A stretch of 64,000 bases of DNA from Methylobacterium sp. WL119. GTDB lineage: Bacteria > Pseudomonadota > Alphaproteobacteria > Rhizobiales > Beijerinckiaceae. The notes under the pieces were generated by a model. That model made no database searches. It was not told the origin of the DNA and was given only the letters and a program-made list of their open reading frames with translations. A program made the translations under genes and the position numbers. The stretch covers positions 1 through 64,000 of the forward strand of contig NZ_VRUU01000002.1 of assembly GCF_008039875.1 (NCBI RefSeq). Reading direction: 5' to 3'. Below, one piece after another: positions 1 to 12,416 of this stretch; the stretch's first letter is position 1; each line of letters begins with the position of its first letter.

Positions 1-2
1 CG

Positions 3-155
3 GTGCGCGAGATGGTGCGCCACGTCTGCGCCCGCACCGGGCTGACCCGCAACCAGGCCTACATGCTGTGCTCGCTCGCCGGAAACCTGCGCATCACCCA
101 GACGGTCGACGGCAACAAGGGCGTCCACATGCTCATGCCCAAGACCGCCCTGTGA
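3..155 (+). CDS. Acetamidase/formamidase family protein, C-terminal end (partial)
   Basis: Open at the left edge; only about 50 C-terminal residues are present before TGA at 153-155. The visible end contains QAYMLCSLAGNLRITQTVDG followed by NKGVHMLMPK, which I recognise as the typical C-terminus of the FmdA/AmdA family. These enzymes hydrolyse formamide or short aliphatic amides to ammonia and the acid. The active-site region lies outside the window, so activity cannot be judged. It converges on the next gene with a gap of about 40 bp. Confidence 0.7.
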   Translation: MREMVRHVCARTGLTRNQAYMLCSLAGNLRITQTVDGNKGVHMLMPKTAL

Positions 156-197
156 GCGTTGCCCGGTGCGCGCGCCGGCGCCGATCGATAAACCCGG

Positions 198-2498
198 TCA
201 GCGCCCGGGCGTGGGCGTGGCGTCGCCGCGCGGGCGCATCATGTCGATGAAGGCCTCCAGCACGTTGGCGTAGTCGTCCGTCCAGGGCCGCCGCGTCATG
301 TCGGGGACGACGGGCGTCCAGCCGAGCCGCGCGGCCTCCCGCCGGATCGCCGCATCGCGCGTTGCGATCACCACCATCGCCGGAGCGCGGAAACGCCGTT
401 CGATCGGCTCGACGATCGGGTCGATGCGCTGGAGAAGCGCGAGGCCCTGTTCCGCCGCGGCACGGGCGAGCGCCGGCCGCAGGTCGAAATGCTGGTTGGA
501 GATGTGGAGCGCCAGAACCCCCTGCGCGTCGAGGCGGTCGCGGTAGAGCGCCAGGGCCTCGCCGGTGAGCAGGTGCATCGGGATCGCGTCCGAGGAGAAC
601 GCGTCGACGATCAGCACGCGGGTCGGCTCGGTCGCGCGGACCAGGGTCAGGCGGGCGTCGCCCTGGACGATGCGGGCCGACGGCGCGCAGGCGGAGAGGA
701 AGCGGAACAGGCTCGGATCGTGCGCGATCGTGACGACCACCGGATCGATCTCGTAGAATGTCCAGGCTTCCCCGGCCCGCGCCTGGCAGGCGAGGCTGCC
801 GGCCCCGAGCCCGACCACCGAGACCCGCGGCACCGGCCCGTAGGCGCGGCGGGCGACCTCGAGGACGTCGGCGATGGCGTTGCCGGTGGCGTAGTAGGTC
901 GTCGGCTCCGGCGGCCCGAGAACCGGGCTGCCGTCGTCCTCGCGGATGCGCATGGCGCCGTGCAGGGTCGTGCCGTGCGAGAGCAGGCGGAAGCGTCCCT
1001 GCGGATCGGTCTCGATGCGGTGGACCCCGAAGAAGCTGCGGCGGCTCTCGATGTCCTGGATCGTCAGATGCGGCATCGCCAGCACCAGCCCGCAGAACAG
1101 GGCGGCAAAGCCGAAGGCCGCCTGCGGTGCGCGCCAGTTCAGCAGCAGGACTGTCATCATCGCGCCCGCTGCAGCGCGCGGCGCCGCGTCGGGAGCGTAG
1201 CGAACGAGGATGGCGAGCCCGACCAGCCCGGCAAGCGTCCCGACAAGGCGACGCATCGCCACGATGCCGACGGGGCGGACGCGGACGAAGACGCCGGGAC
1301 GGCAGGCGAGCGCCGCCACCAGCAGGATCGGATATTCGGCGATCGTCGCAAACAGCCGCGGCGCGACCAGCGCTGCGAACAGGCCACCGAGCATCCCGCC
1401 GAGCGAGGTGCAGAGATAGAACTCGGTCAGCCGGCCCGGCTCGGGGCGCAGGCAGAAGACGGCGCGGTGGGCGACGAGGCCGGCGACGAAGCAGAGGCCG
1501 AGGCTGAGCGGCAGGTCGACGGCGAAGGGCAGCCGGCCGACCACGGCCGCGCCGAGGGCGATCGCGGTCCCCCAAGCCTGCGCGGCGGCCAGGGGACGGT
1601 CCGGCCAGGACGCGAGCGGGCGGAAGGCGATCACGAAGGTCAGGAGGTATAGCGCCAGCGGCAGCACCCACATCAGCGGGATGGCGGCCACATCCGTGGT
1701 GATGTGCGCCGTCACGGCGACGAGCAGGCCGGAGGGGACGGCCGACAGGCCGATCCAGGCGCCGCGCCGCGCCAGGCTCGGAGCCGCGTGCGCCGTGCCG
1801 GTCGTCCGCGCCGGCGCGACGATCCCGTGCGCGCCGCCTCGGCCGACGACCGTGAGCGCGCAGGCCGCGACCGCGGCCGCGGCCAGGGCATAGCCGGCGG
1901 ACCACAGCCTGGTCTGCTCGGCGAGCCCGAGGATCGGCTCGATCGCCAGCGGATAGGCGAGCAGGGCGGAGAACGAGCCGAGATTGGAGGCGCGGTAGAG
2001 GAAGTACGGATCCTGTGCCCGATCGTTGCCGGACCGGGCGAACCACGCCTGCAGCAGCGGAGCGCTCGCCGACAGGGCGAAGAACGGCGCGCCGATCGAG
2101 GCCAGGAACAGGCCGACGAGCCAGACGGCCTCGTCGCCGCCTTGCGCCGCGGCGTCCAGCGAGACGGTGATCGGCAGGAACGCCGCCCCGCCGAGCAGCA
2201 CGAGACCGTGCACCGCGACCGAGGCACGCAGCGAAAGCCAGCGCGTCGTCGCATGCGCGTAGGCGTAGCCCGCGAGCAGCAGCCCCTGGAACACCACCGT
2301 CGCGACCGACCACACCGCGGGCGTGCCGCCGAGGACGGGAAGGACGCGCTTGGTGAAGATCGGCTGCAGGACGAAGAGCAGGAACGCCGCCAGGAGCAGC
2401 GTACCTGCGAACACGAGGGTCTGGACGAGGTCGCGGCCGATCGCTGCCGTCCGGCCGGCCGGGTCGACGCCGATCGGTTCGGCTTTGCTGGCGGTCAT
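198..2498 (-). CDS. Fused MFS-type membrane / spermidine synthase-like protein
   Basis: A 766-residue protein. The first ~450 residues hold many hydrophobic segments, starting with LVFAGTLLLAAFLLFVLQP, and look like a transporter-like membrane region. The C-terminal ~280 residues resemble a soluble spermidine-synthase fold, with the nucleotide-binding motif VVGLGAGSLACQ, the acidic YEIDP and the VDAFSSDAIP segment. This fusion is a known family in proteobacteria, usually annotated as fused MFS/spermidine synthase; its true substrate is not established. I start at the ATG at 2498; an in-frame TTG three codons upstream, close to a G-rich stretch, is the alternative. It appears monocistronic, with a TTAACC motif about 50 bp upstream. 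Confidence 0.85.
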   Translation of the reverse strand: MTASKAEPIGVDPAGRTAAIGRDLVQTLVFAGTLLLAAFLLFVLQPIFTKRVLPVLGGTPAVWSVATVVFQGLLLAGYAYAHATTRWLSLRASVAVHGLVLLGGAAFLPITVSLDAAAQGGDEAVWLVGLFLASIGAPFFALSASAPLLQAWFARSGNDRAQDPYFLYRASNLGSFSALLAYPLAIEPILGLAEQTRLWSAGYALAAAAVAACALTVVGRGGAHGIVAPARTTGTAHAAPSLARRGAWIGLSAVPSGLLVAVTAHITTDVAAIPLMWVLPLALYLLTFVIAFRPLASWPDRPLAAAQAWGTAIALGAAVVGRLPFAVDLPLSLGLCFVAGLVAHRAVFCLRPEPGRLTEFYLCTSLGGMLGGLFAALVAPRLFATIAEYPILLVAALACRPGVFVRVRPVGIVAMRRLVGTLAGLVGLAILVRYAPDAAPRAAAGAMMTVLLLNWRAPQAAFGFAALFCGLVLAMPHLTIQDIESRRSFFGVHRIETDPQGRFRLLSHGTTLHGAMRIREDDGSPVLGPPEPTTYYATGNAIADVLEVARRAYGPVPRVSVVGLGAGSLACQARAGEAWTFYEIDPVVVTIAHDPSLFRFLSACAPSARIVQGDARLTLVRATEPTRVLIVDAFSSDAIPMHLLTGEALALYRDRLDAQGVLALHISNQHFDLRPALARAAAEQGLALLQRIDPIVEPIERRFRAPAMVVIATRDAAIRREAARLGWTPVVPDMTRRPWTDDYANVLEAFIDMMRPRGDATPTPGR

Positions 2499-2659
2499 GG
2501 TTCGCAATCCCCCACCCGAGGCGGCGAGGCGCGAAGGTTAGCCGAGCGGCATTAACCGTCCCTCATCGACCGGTCACCATCTTCATGACTCAAGAGAGAT
2601 AATGTGCGGGTCCGTAGCCCTGATCGGCCGTGCCGCGATGCGAGCAGAAAAAACCCGGG

Positions 2660-4216
<1,557 letters not shown>

Positions 4217-4352
4217 GCTTCTCGCGTTAGACGAGGCGATTGCGCCGTGCAACGCAGCCGTCGCATGCGGGCCGCGCGCGCCTGTTCACGACGCGCATGG
4301 GCACGGGATTCCCCCTCGGCGCACGGGCGGAGGCGCGAGCGCGCGGTGACCA

Positions 4353-5351
4353 TCACGTCGCCAGGAACCCGCGCACGCGAAGCCAGGCGAGGAACAGGTT
4401 CGGCCACGCCGCCACCGGCGTGCCGGGCGGCCCGAGCCCGAAACCGTGGCCGCCGCGCTCGAACAGGTGCATCTCGGCCGGTATCTTCGCCTTGCGCAGG
4501 GCGGTGAACATCAGGAGCACGTGGTCGCAGACCGCGATCGGATCGTCCATCGCCTGCGCCATGAACATCGGCGGCGTGTCGGCGCGGACCTGCACGTCGA
4601 CCGAGTAGGTCCGCATCTCGACCTCGGTGACCTCGTCGCCGACGAGCACGCGGCGGGTGGAGGTGCCGTCGAACGGCGCCTTCATGGTGATGACGGGATA
4701 GAGCAGCCCGGCGAGCGCCGGGCGGTACGGCAGGGCGTCGTGCGCGTCGACCGGCGGGTAGAGGTTCTGGTTGCCGACCGCGGTCTCGCCCATCAGGTGC
4801 CCGCCGGCCGAGAAGCCCAGCACCCCGACGCGGGCGGGATCGATGCCGAGCTCGGTCGATTGCGCCCGCACCAGCCGCACCGAGCGCTGCGCGTCCTGCC
4901 GCGGCGCATCGGGGCCGTTGTCCCAGCCCTCGCCGGGCAACCGGTAGATCAGCAGGAACACGGTGATGCCGGCCGCCGTCAGCATCTGGCCGACGGGCAC
5001 GCCCTCGTTGCCGATGTCGATGAAGCGGTAGCCGCCGCCGGCCGCGACGATCATCGCCGATCCGTTCGGCTTGTCCGGCCGGATCACCAGCAGGCAGGGG
5101 CGCTCGACCTTGGTGATGACGCCGCGCGCCGTCTCGTCGAAGCGGTAGCCGTTCGGATCCGGACCCTCGCCGCCGCCCGGCGGATCGCCCGGCCAGAGAT
5201 CGATGACCTGGAGCTGCGCGCCGGGTGCCGTCCGCGGCAGGGCCGGGACCAGCTCGCCCGGCGGGTTGGGCGGGGCTTGGGCATGCGCGGCGCCCTGCCC
5301 CGCCATCGCGGCCGCGGTCGCAGCCAGGAGCGTTCTCCGGTCCAGGCCCAT
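4353..5351 (-). CDS. Exported alpha/beta hydrolase (BD-FAE / acetyl-xylan-esterase-like)
   Basis: 332 residues. The N-terminus (MGLDRRTLLA followed by an Ala-rich stretch ending AHAQ) looks like a signal peptide, possibly Tat-type without a full twin-arginine motif. An oxyanion-type AAGGGYR lies near residue 105, the nucleophile elbow GFSAGG has Ser181, and GGHGFG carries the likely catalytic His near the C-terminus. The family comprises esterases and peptidase-like hydrolases often annotated as endo-1,4-beta-xylanase B or acetylesterase. A periplasmic esterase is inferred; the substrate is unknown. The reading frame could extend 12 codons upstream, but the shorter start puts the signal sequence at the terminus. 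Confidence 0.85.
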   Translation of the reverse strand: MGLDRRTLLAATAAAMAGQGAAHAQAPPNPPGELVPALPRTAPGAQLQVIDLWPGDPPGGGEGPDPNGYRFDETARGVITKVERPCLLVIRPDKPNGSAMIVAAGGGYRFIDIGNEGVPVGQMLTAAGITVFLLIYRLPGEGWDNGPDAPRQDAQRSVRLVRAQSTELGIDPARVGVLGFSAGGHLMGETAVGNQNLYPPVDAHDALPYRPALAGLLYPVITMKAPFDGTSTRRVLVGDEVTEVEMRTYSVDVQVRADTPPMFMAQAMDDPIAVCDHVLLMFTALRKAKIPAEMHLFERGGHGFGLGPPGTPVAAWPNLFLAWLRVRGFLAT

Positions 5352-5415
5352 CGGTCTCCTGCGGTGTCTTCGGAATCGCTCGGACAACGCCGGCTGGACG
5401 GAGCGGTTGCGATCC

Positions 5416-6717
5416 TCAGCCGGCTCGCGCCAGGGTCGCGACGTAGAACCCGTCCGTGCCGGTTCGCGCCGGGCTCATCTGCAGCCCATGCGCGGTGAAG
5501 CGCAGCGTCTCCGCCAAGCCCGGGGCATGGGCCTCGGCGACGTCGCGTGCCGGCACGACCGCGAAGGCCCCGGCGCCGCGCGCGAGGAAGCCGGCCACCG
5601 CGTCGTCGTTCTCCGCCGGCAGGAGCGAGCAGGTGACGTAGGTGATGCGGCCGCCGGGCCGCACCAGACGGCCGGCGCGGTCGAGCACCGTCGCCTGCTC
5701 GGCGACCCGCGCGGCAAGGCTGTTCGGGCGCAGGCGCCACTTCGCGTCGGGGTTGCGGCGCCAGGTGCCGGTGCCGGTGCAGGGCGCGTCCACCAGCACG
5801 CGGTCGGCCTGTCCGTCGAGGTCGGCGAGCACGTCCGTGCGCACCCGGCCGCCGCGGGGCGTGCGCACCTCCGCGTTCGCGCCGGAGCGCCTCAGGCGCT
5901 CGTGGATCGGCGCGAGGCGGCGCGGGTCGTCGTCGGTGGCGATCAGGCGACCGCCGTTCCCGGTCACTGCCGCCAGCGCCAGGGTCTTGCCGCCGCCGCC
6001 GGCGCAAAGGTCGACGATCGTCTCAGCCTCGCCGGCGCCCGTCAGCATGGCGGCGAGCTGCGAGCCCTCGTCCTGGATCTCGTACCAGCCGTCGAGGAAT
6101 TCCGGCTCGACATGCAGCGCCGGCCCGCGCCCGTCCGCGCCGATCGGGACGCGCAGGCCCATCGGCGCGTGCGGCGTCGGCGCGGCCGCATGGTGGGCGA
6201 GTCCCGGCATCGCCGCCGCGCGGTCGCCCTTGAGGGCGTTGACGCGGATGTCGAGGGGCGCACGGCGGGAGAGCGCCTTCAGTTCCGGCAGGAGATCGGC
6301 GCCGAGGATCGCCTCCAGCTGCGGCAGCACCCATTCGGGGACGTCGCCCGCGACGTGTGGCGGCGCGTCGGCGAGGTTTCCCTCGGCCAAGCGCCGTGCC
6401 TCGTCGTCGTTGAGCTTCTTCGGCGCGAAACCCTCGCCGCTGAACAGCGCCGCGATCGAGGGGGCGGCGAGACCCTGCTGCAGCCGCAGCGACCCGAGCA
6501 GCACCGCGCGCGGGCTGTCGTCGCCCATGATCCAGGCGGCCGAGGACCGTCGCCGCAGGGCGTCGTAGACGAGGCTGGCGATGCCGCCGCGGTCGCCCGA
6601 TCCGGCGAAGCGGTGGCTCAGGCCCCAATCCTTGAGGGCGTCGGCGGCCGGTCGGCGACGACCGGCGATGTCGGCGAGCACCTCGATGGCGGCGGCGCAG
6701 CGGGCGGCTGGAGTCAG
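5416..6717 (-). CDS. rsmB: RsmB/NOP-family rRNA cytosine-C5 methyltransferase
   Basis: 433 residues from the proposed start. It methylates cytosine C5 in ribosomal RNA using S-adenosylmethionine. A NusB-like helical N-terminus precedes the SAM-binding motif VDLCAGGGGKT. The two family cysteines are seen in DAPCTGTGTWRRNP and YVTCSLLPAEN. The usual start would be a GTG at 6681, but an in-frame CTG at 6715-6717 gives the expected N-terminus (TPAARCAAAIEVL) and sits 6 nt after a strong ribosome site, AAAGGAG (6724-6730). A CTG start is therefore proposed. The gene lies in the guaB-guaA neighbourhood. Confidence 0.9.
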   Translation of the reverse strand: MTPAARCAAAIEVLADIAGRRRPAADALKDWGLSHRFAGSGDRGGIASLVYDALRRRSSAAWIMGDDSPRAVLLGSLRLQQGLAAPSIAALFSGEGFAPKKLNDDEARRLAEGNLADAPPHVAGDVPEWVLPQLEAILGADLLPELKALSRRAPLDIRVNALKGDRAAAMPGLAHHAAAPTPHAPMGLRVPIGADGRGPALHVEPEFLDGWYEIQDEGSQLAAMLTGAGEAETIVDLCAGGGGKTLALAAVTGNGGRLIATDDDPRRLAPIHERLRRSGANAEVRTPRGGRVRTDVLADLDGQADRVLVDAPCTGTGTWRRNPDAKWRLRPNSLAARVAEQATVLDRAGRLVRPGGRITYVTCSLLPAENDDAVAGFLARGAGAFAVVPARDVAEAHAPGLAETLRFTAHGLQMSPARTGTDGFYVATLARAG

Positions 6718-6919
6718 GACGGTCTCCTTTGGCGGATGAAGGCGTGTCGCGAGCGCGATAGACCCGCAGCGCCCCGCCTGTCGAAGGAAATCCGCGTGGC
6801 CACGATACGGCCACGCTTAACCCGCGCCGCGGACACGATACGGCCGAGCTTCCGGCACGATCGGCGCTCAGACCTGCAGGCTCCGACGGAACCCGCCGTC
6901 GCGAAGGCCGGAAGAACCC

Positions 6920-7090
6920 ATGTCGCCCGTGATCCACCTCAGCCTCGCCGGCATCGTGATGCTGGCGGTCGCCGCCTGCTCCACCGCACCGGCCGCTCCC
7001 GACCTGACGCCGCCGCCGCGGCGCCCGCTCGATGCCAAGACGCAGCTCGAATACGGCAACCCGCCCCCGCCTCCCGGCCCGCGCTACTGA
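6920..7090 (+). CDS. Small lipoprotein (56 aa)
   Basis: A short plus-strand gene between two minus-strand genes. MSPVIHLSLAGIVMLAVAAC forms a lipoprotein signal peptide with Cys20 as the likely lipidation site, followed by a Pro-rich tail (DLTPPPRRP, then NPPPPPGPRY). No domain is recognised; the mature peptide would be only ~37 residues. It is followed immediately by a perfect 26-nt palindrome that can end transcription from both sides. Small Pro-rich lipoproteins of this kind are common in Methylobacterium-type genomes, but the role is unknown. Confidence 0.6.
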   Translation: MSPVIHLSLAGIVMLAVAACSTAPAAPDLTPPPRRPLDAKTQLEYGNPPPPPGPRY

Positions 7091-7100
7091 AGGATATCCG

Positions 7101-7126
7101 GATCTCGGCCCGCGCGGGCCGAGATC
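7101..7126. terminator. Perfect 26-nt palindrome, bidirectional terminator candidate
   Basis: Two perfect 13-nt arms (GATCTCGGCCCGC and its complement) meet without a spacer. The element fills the gap between the lipoprotein gene (stop at 7090) and panE (stop at 7127, opposite strand). There is no clear T-run, so termination strength is uncertain. Confidence 0.6.
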
Positions 7127-8074
7127 TCAGGCCGCCTGTTCGCGGGCGCGGCGGCGCTCATAGGTCTTGAGGCCGGTGAAGACCCGCTCGAGATGCGGCA
7201 GCACGGTGTCCGGCGTGACCGAGCGCCCGCGGGCGATCAGGTCGCCGACGACGTGGTCGGCCTCGATCCGGCCCCTGCCCTCGATGTCGCGCAGCATCGA
7301 GGCGGTGAGCGGCGCGCCTTCCGTGGTCAGCATGGTCCGGGCCTGGGCCGCCACCTTCTCGCGCGGCGCGAATCCGTTCGCCGCGGCGATGGCGAGGCAT
7401 TCGTCGTGCAGGCCGGCGATGAAGTCGCGGCCGCCCTCGGCCCCGACGATGTCGCCGACGGTGCCGCGCATCAGGGTGGTCGCGCCGGCCAGCGTGGCGA
7501 GGAACACCCACTTCTCCCACATCTCCAGCACGATCCTGTCGGACAGGCGCGGCTGGAACTTCACGTCCCGCATCAGCGTCTCGATCGCGTCGCAGCGCTC
7601 GGATCGGGAGCCGTCGCGCTCGCCGAAGGTCAGCGTGCAGAAGTCGCTCATGTGGCGGATTGCGCCCTCAGGCCCCAGCGTCGCCGCGATGGCGCAGGAG
7701 CCGCCGAGCACGCTGGCCGCGCCGAAGCGCGCGTCCAGCGCGTCGAGATGCGCCATCCCGTTGAGGATCGGCAGGATGGCGGTGCCTTCCCCCACCGCCG
7801 GCGCGAGGTCGTCGAGGGCGCCGGCGAGGTCGTAGGCCTTGCACGAGAGCAGGACGAGGTCGAAGCCGCCGGCCGCGGGCAGCGCGGCCGCCGTGACGGT
7901 CTTGGGCGCGGCGAGATGCAGGTCGCCGAGCTTGCTTTCCACGACGAGCCCGTTCGCCGCGAGCTTGTCCGCGCGCGCCGGGCGGACGAGGAAGGTCACG
8001 TCGCGCCCGGCCTCCGCGAGCCGCGCCCCGTAATAGCCGCCGGTCGCCCCGGCCCCGACCACCAGCACCCGCAT
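7127..8074 (-). CDS. panE: 2-dehydropantoate 2-reductase family protein
   Basis: 315 residues. It begins with the Rossmann motif MRVLVVGAGATGGYYG, typical of ketopantoate reductases that make pantoate for coenzyme A using NADPH. LLSCKAYDL holds the conserved Lys region and ILPILNGMAH the conserved Asn. A six-codon longer start was rejected because the Rossmann strand normally begins at the first residue. The ApbA/PanE family also contains paralogues acting on other 2-keto acids, so the exact substrate is an inference. It sits downstream of guaB on the same strand with a 55-bp gap. Confidence 0.85.
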   Translation of the reverse strand: MRVLVVGAGATGGYYGARLAEAGRDVTFLVRPARADKLAANGLVVESKLGDLHLAAPKTVTAAALPAAGGFDLVLLSCKAYDLAGALDDLAPAVGEGTAILPILNGMAHLDALDARFGAASVLGGSCAIAATLGPEGAIRHMSDFCTLTFGERDGSRSERCDAIETLMRDVKFQPRLSDRIVLEMWEKWVFLATLAGATTLMRGTVGDIVGAEGGRDFIAGLHDECLAIAAANGFAPREKVAAQARTMLTTEGAPLTASMLRDIEGRGRIEADHVVGDLIARGRSVTPDTVLPHLERVFTGLKTYERRRAREQAA

Positions 8075-8129
8075 CGTCGCTCTCCGAAACACCGTTTCCC
8101 GCCGGACCCGCCCGTGACGCCGCCCCGCC

Positions 8130-9806
<1,677 letters not shown>

Positions 9807-10688
9807 TCAGCGGACGCGCGGCCCCTTGTCGGAATAGTCCGGCGGCAGGCCGATGTAGTCGGTGAGGATCCCATCGAGGCCGGGCGCCCGGCCGAACGCC
9901 TCGCAATCGGGGTCGAGGGGCGCCTCGCCGAGCGTGGTCACCCGGATGCGGTTCCAGTTCGGCAGGGTCAGCGGCGCCTTGAACGGGTCCTCGCCGGTGG
10001 CGAGGTAGAACCCGAAATCCTGGCCGAAATCGCCGGCGAGATCGTAGGCGTCGCTGATGTGCGAGTAGCGCGGCTGGCTCGTGAACGAGTTGGCCGCCCC
10101 GCCCCAGACCATCGCCGCCCGCTGCTCGTGGCGGCGGTCGAGCGCCTCGGCTTCGACGGTGAGGCTTCCGAGCCCGATCGGCACCCGCGGGATCGGGATG
10201 CGCCCGAGGCCCTCGGCGAAGCCGATGCCGACCTGGCCGGCGACGGTGACGGCGGCGGAGGTGCCGATGGTGGCGCCGGCGCCGATCAGGTTGGTCGGGT
10301 CGACGCGGGTCACCTGGGCGCGCACGGTCAGGTCGGCGCTGCGGCTCGACACCACGTCGTAGCGCAGCGACAGCTCGTAGCAGAGCGCGCGGTCGGCGTT
10401 GTTGGCGACCAGCCTGCGCTCCGCATCGCTGATGCCGACCGCACCGGAGACGTTGGCCGGGAACTGCGTCGGGATGATCCGGACGGTCCTGGTCCGGGCG
10501 AGCGCGTCGGCGTCGGCGTAGAGGCGCGCCGTGGTCGAGGCCTCGGTGCTGGCCCGGAGTCGGTCGTAGCGGCTGAGCGAGCCGACATCGTTGAGGAGCA
10601 CGGTGCCACAGGCGCCGAGGACGAACATCACCGCGGAGGCGGCGACGAGCCGCGGCAGCGATCGGGGCAGTGTCGACGGACGAAGCAT
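9807..10688 (-). CDS. DUF3313-type lipoprotein
   Basis: 293 residues with a lipoprotein signal peptide ending VMFVLGAC (Cys27 lipidated). The body is soluble and resembles DUF3313 lipoproteins of unknown function. A glycine-rich stretch (NLIGAGATIGTSAAVTVAGQ) may pack against a membrane. It probably sits on the outer membrane. It lies upstream of guaB on the same strand with a 183-bp gap and is likely its own unit. Confidence 0.65.
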   Translation of the reverse strand: MLRPSTLPRSLPRLVAASAVMFVLGACGTVLLNDVGSLSRYDRLRASTEASTTARLYADADALARTRTVRIIPTQFPANVSGAVGISDAERRLVANNADRALCYELSLRYDVVSSRSADLTVRAQVTRVDPTNLIGAGATIGTSAAVTVAGQVGIGFAEGLGRIPIPRVPIGLGSLTVEAEALDRRHEQRAAMVWGGAANSFTSQPRYSHISDAYDLAGDFGQDFGFYLATGEDPFKAPLTLPNWNRIRVTTLGEAPLDPDCEAFGRAPGLDGILTDYIGLPPDYSDKGPRVR

Positions 10689-10953
10689 CCTGTCACTTTC
10701 GCGGGTGTCGCCGCGTCGTCCCGGGCGCCGCCGCCGAGGAGCGGGGCGCCGCGCGGGGACACGGCATCGTTACCGTAAAGCTTAAGGCCGATCCGGCCTG
10801 CTCGGAAGGGTTGCGGCGCGGTTCAGCCATGTTCGGAAACAAAGCGTGGCCGATCCGCCACGGATCGACCGGGCGCACATCCCGTGTCAAGCGCTGCGCC
10901 GCACGCCCGGCCGTCGCCACGATGCCGGGTGCCCCGAACGCTTGCCCGGCCCG

Positions 10954-12375
10954 ATGCGCGCATCCCAGATCGTCCCCCTCGTCGTCGCCACCGCCCTGTT
11001 CATGGAGAACACCGACTCGACGGTGATCGCCACGGCGCTGCCGACCATCGCTCAGAGCCTCGGCGAGGACCCGATCGCCCTGAAGCTCGCGCTGACCGCC
11101 TACCTCGTCAGCCTGGCGATCTTCATCCCCATCAGCGGCTGGATGGCCGACCGCTACGGATCGCGCACGGTGTTCCGCGCGGCGATCGCGGTGTTCATGG
11201 CGGGCTCCGTCGCCTGCGCCGTCTCGAGCGGGCTCGCCGGCTTCGTCGGCGCCCGGTTCCTGCAGGGCTTGGGGGGCGCGATGATGGTGCCCGTCGGCCG
11301 CCTGGTGATCCTGCGCAGCGTGCCGAAGGCCGAGCTCGTCTCGGCGCTGGCCTACCTGACGATCCCGGCGCTGATCGGCCCGATCATGGGGCCGCCGCTC
11401 GGCGGCCTGATCACCACCTATCTCGACTGGCGCTGGATCTTCTTCATCAACATTCCGATCGGCGTCGTCGGGATCGTGCTCGCGACCCTGTTCTTCGAGG
11501 ACGTGCGCGAGCCCGAGCGCCCGCCGCTCGATCTCGTCGGCTTCGCCATGCTCGGGCCGGGGCTCGCCGCGCTGATGCTGGGGCTGGCCTCGACCGGCCG
11601 CCACCTGCTGCCGGCCTGGATGTCCTGGGCGAGCCTCGGCGGCGGCGCGGTGCTGCTCGCGCTCTACTTCCGGCACTCGCGGCGCATGGCGCATCCGATC
11701 CTGCGCCTCGACCTCATGCGTCATCCGACCTTCCGCATCGCGGTGGTCGGCGGCAGCCTGTTCCGCATCGGCACCGGCGCGATCCCGTTCCTGCTGCCGC
11801 TGATGCTCCAGGTCGGCTTCGGGCTCGATCCGCTGCAATCGGGTCTGATCACCTTCGCCGCGGCGGCCGGCGCGATGTTCGTGAAGACGATCGGCCCGCG
11901 GATCCTGCGCCGCTACGGCTTCCGACCGGTGATGGTGGCGAACGCCGTCCTCGCCGCGCTCTTCCTCGCGGTGAACGGCCTCTACACCGCCGACACCCCG
12001 CATTGGCTGATGCTCGGGATCCTATTCATCGGCGGCTGCCTGCGCTCGATCCAGTTCACCTGCGTGAACGCCATCGCCTACGCCGACCTCGAGAAGTCCG
12101 AGATGAGCGCGGGCACGAGCCTCGCCAGCGTCGCGCAGCAGATCTCCTTGAGCCTCGGCGTGACGCTCGGCGCCCTGGCGCTCGAAGGCGCCGCCGAATG
12201 GCATGGCCGCAGCGCGATCATGGCGGCGGATTTCGGCCCGGCCTTCTTCGCCGTCGCGCTGATCTCGGCGGTCTCGGTCTTCGCCTTCCGCCAGCTCGCG
12301 CCGGATGCGGGCGCCGAGGTCTCGGGCCGGATGATCGCGCGTGCCGCGCCCGCCGCCGCACCAGGCCGGCCATAG
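10954..12375 (+). CDS. MFS drug:proton antiporter, DHA2-like
   Basis: 473 residues of alternating hydrophobic helices. The first helix carries TDSTVIATALPTIAQ, typical of the DHA2 group (EmrB/QacA-like). Motif A appears as GWMADRYGSRTVF and the antiporter signature region as PLGGLITTYLDWRWIFFINIP. It probably exports hydrophobic compounds across the inner membrane. The start at MRASQ is preferred; the reading frame extends 36 codons upstream without family character. A MAPEG-like gene follows after 41 bp and may be co-transcribed. Confidence 0.88.
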   Translation: MRASQIVPLVVATALFMENTDSTVIATALPTIAQSLGEDPIALKLALTAYLVSLAIFIPISGWMADRYGSRTVFRAAIAVFMAGSVACAVSSGLAGFVGARFLQGLGGAMMVPVGRLVILRSVPKAELVSALAYLTIPALIGPIMGPPLGGLITTYLDWRWIFFINIPIGVVGIVLATLFFEDVREPERPPLDLVGFAMLGPGLAALMLGLASTGRHLLPAWMSWASLGGGAVLLALYFRHSRRMAHPILRLDLMRHPTFRIAVVGGSLFRIGTGAIPFLLPLMLQVGFGLDPLQSGLITFAAAAGAMFVKTIGPRILRRYGFRPVMVANAVLAALFLAVNGLYTADTPHWLMLGILFIGGCLRSIQFTCVNAIAYADLEKSEMSAGTSLASVAQQISLSLGVTLGALALEGAAEWHGRSAIMAADFGPAFFAVALISAVSVFAFRQLAPDAGAEVSGRMIARAAPAAAPGRP

Positions 12376-12416
12376 GTGCAGGCTCCCCTCCCACGGTCCG
12401 CTCGCGGAGGCTGCGC

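Noticed and set aside
133..2313. Long alternative-frame reading frame over the fused MFS/spermidine synthase gene
   Set aside because: Its translation is an Arg/Pro/Gly-rich shadow with no domain, typical of high-GC DNA, while the overlapping frame has clear domains.
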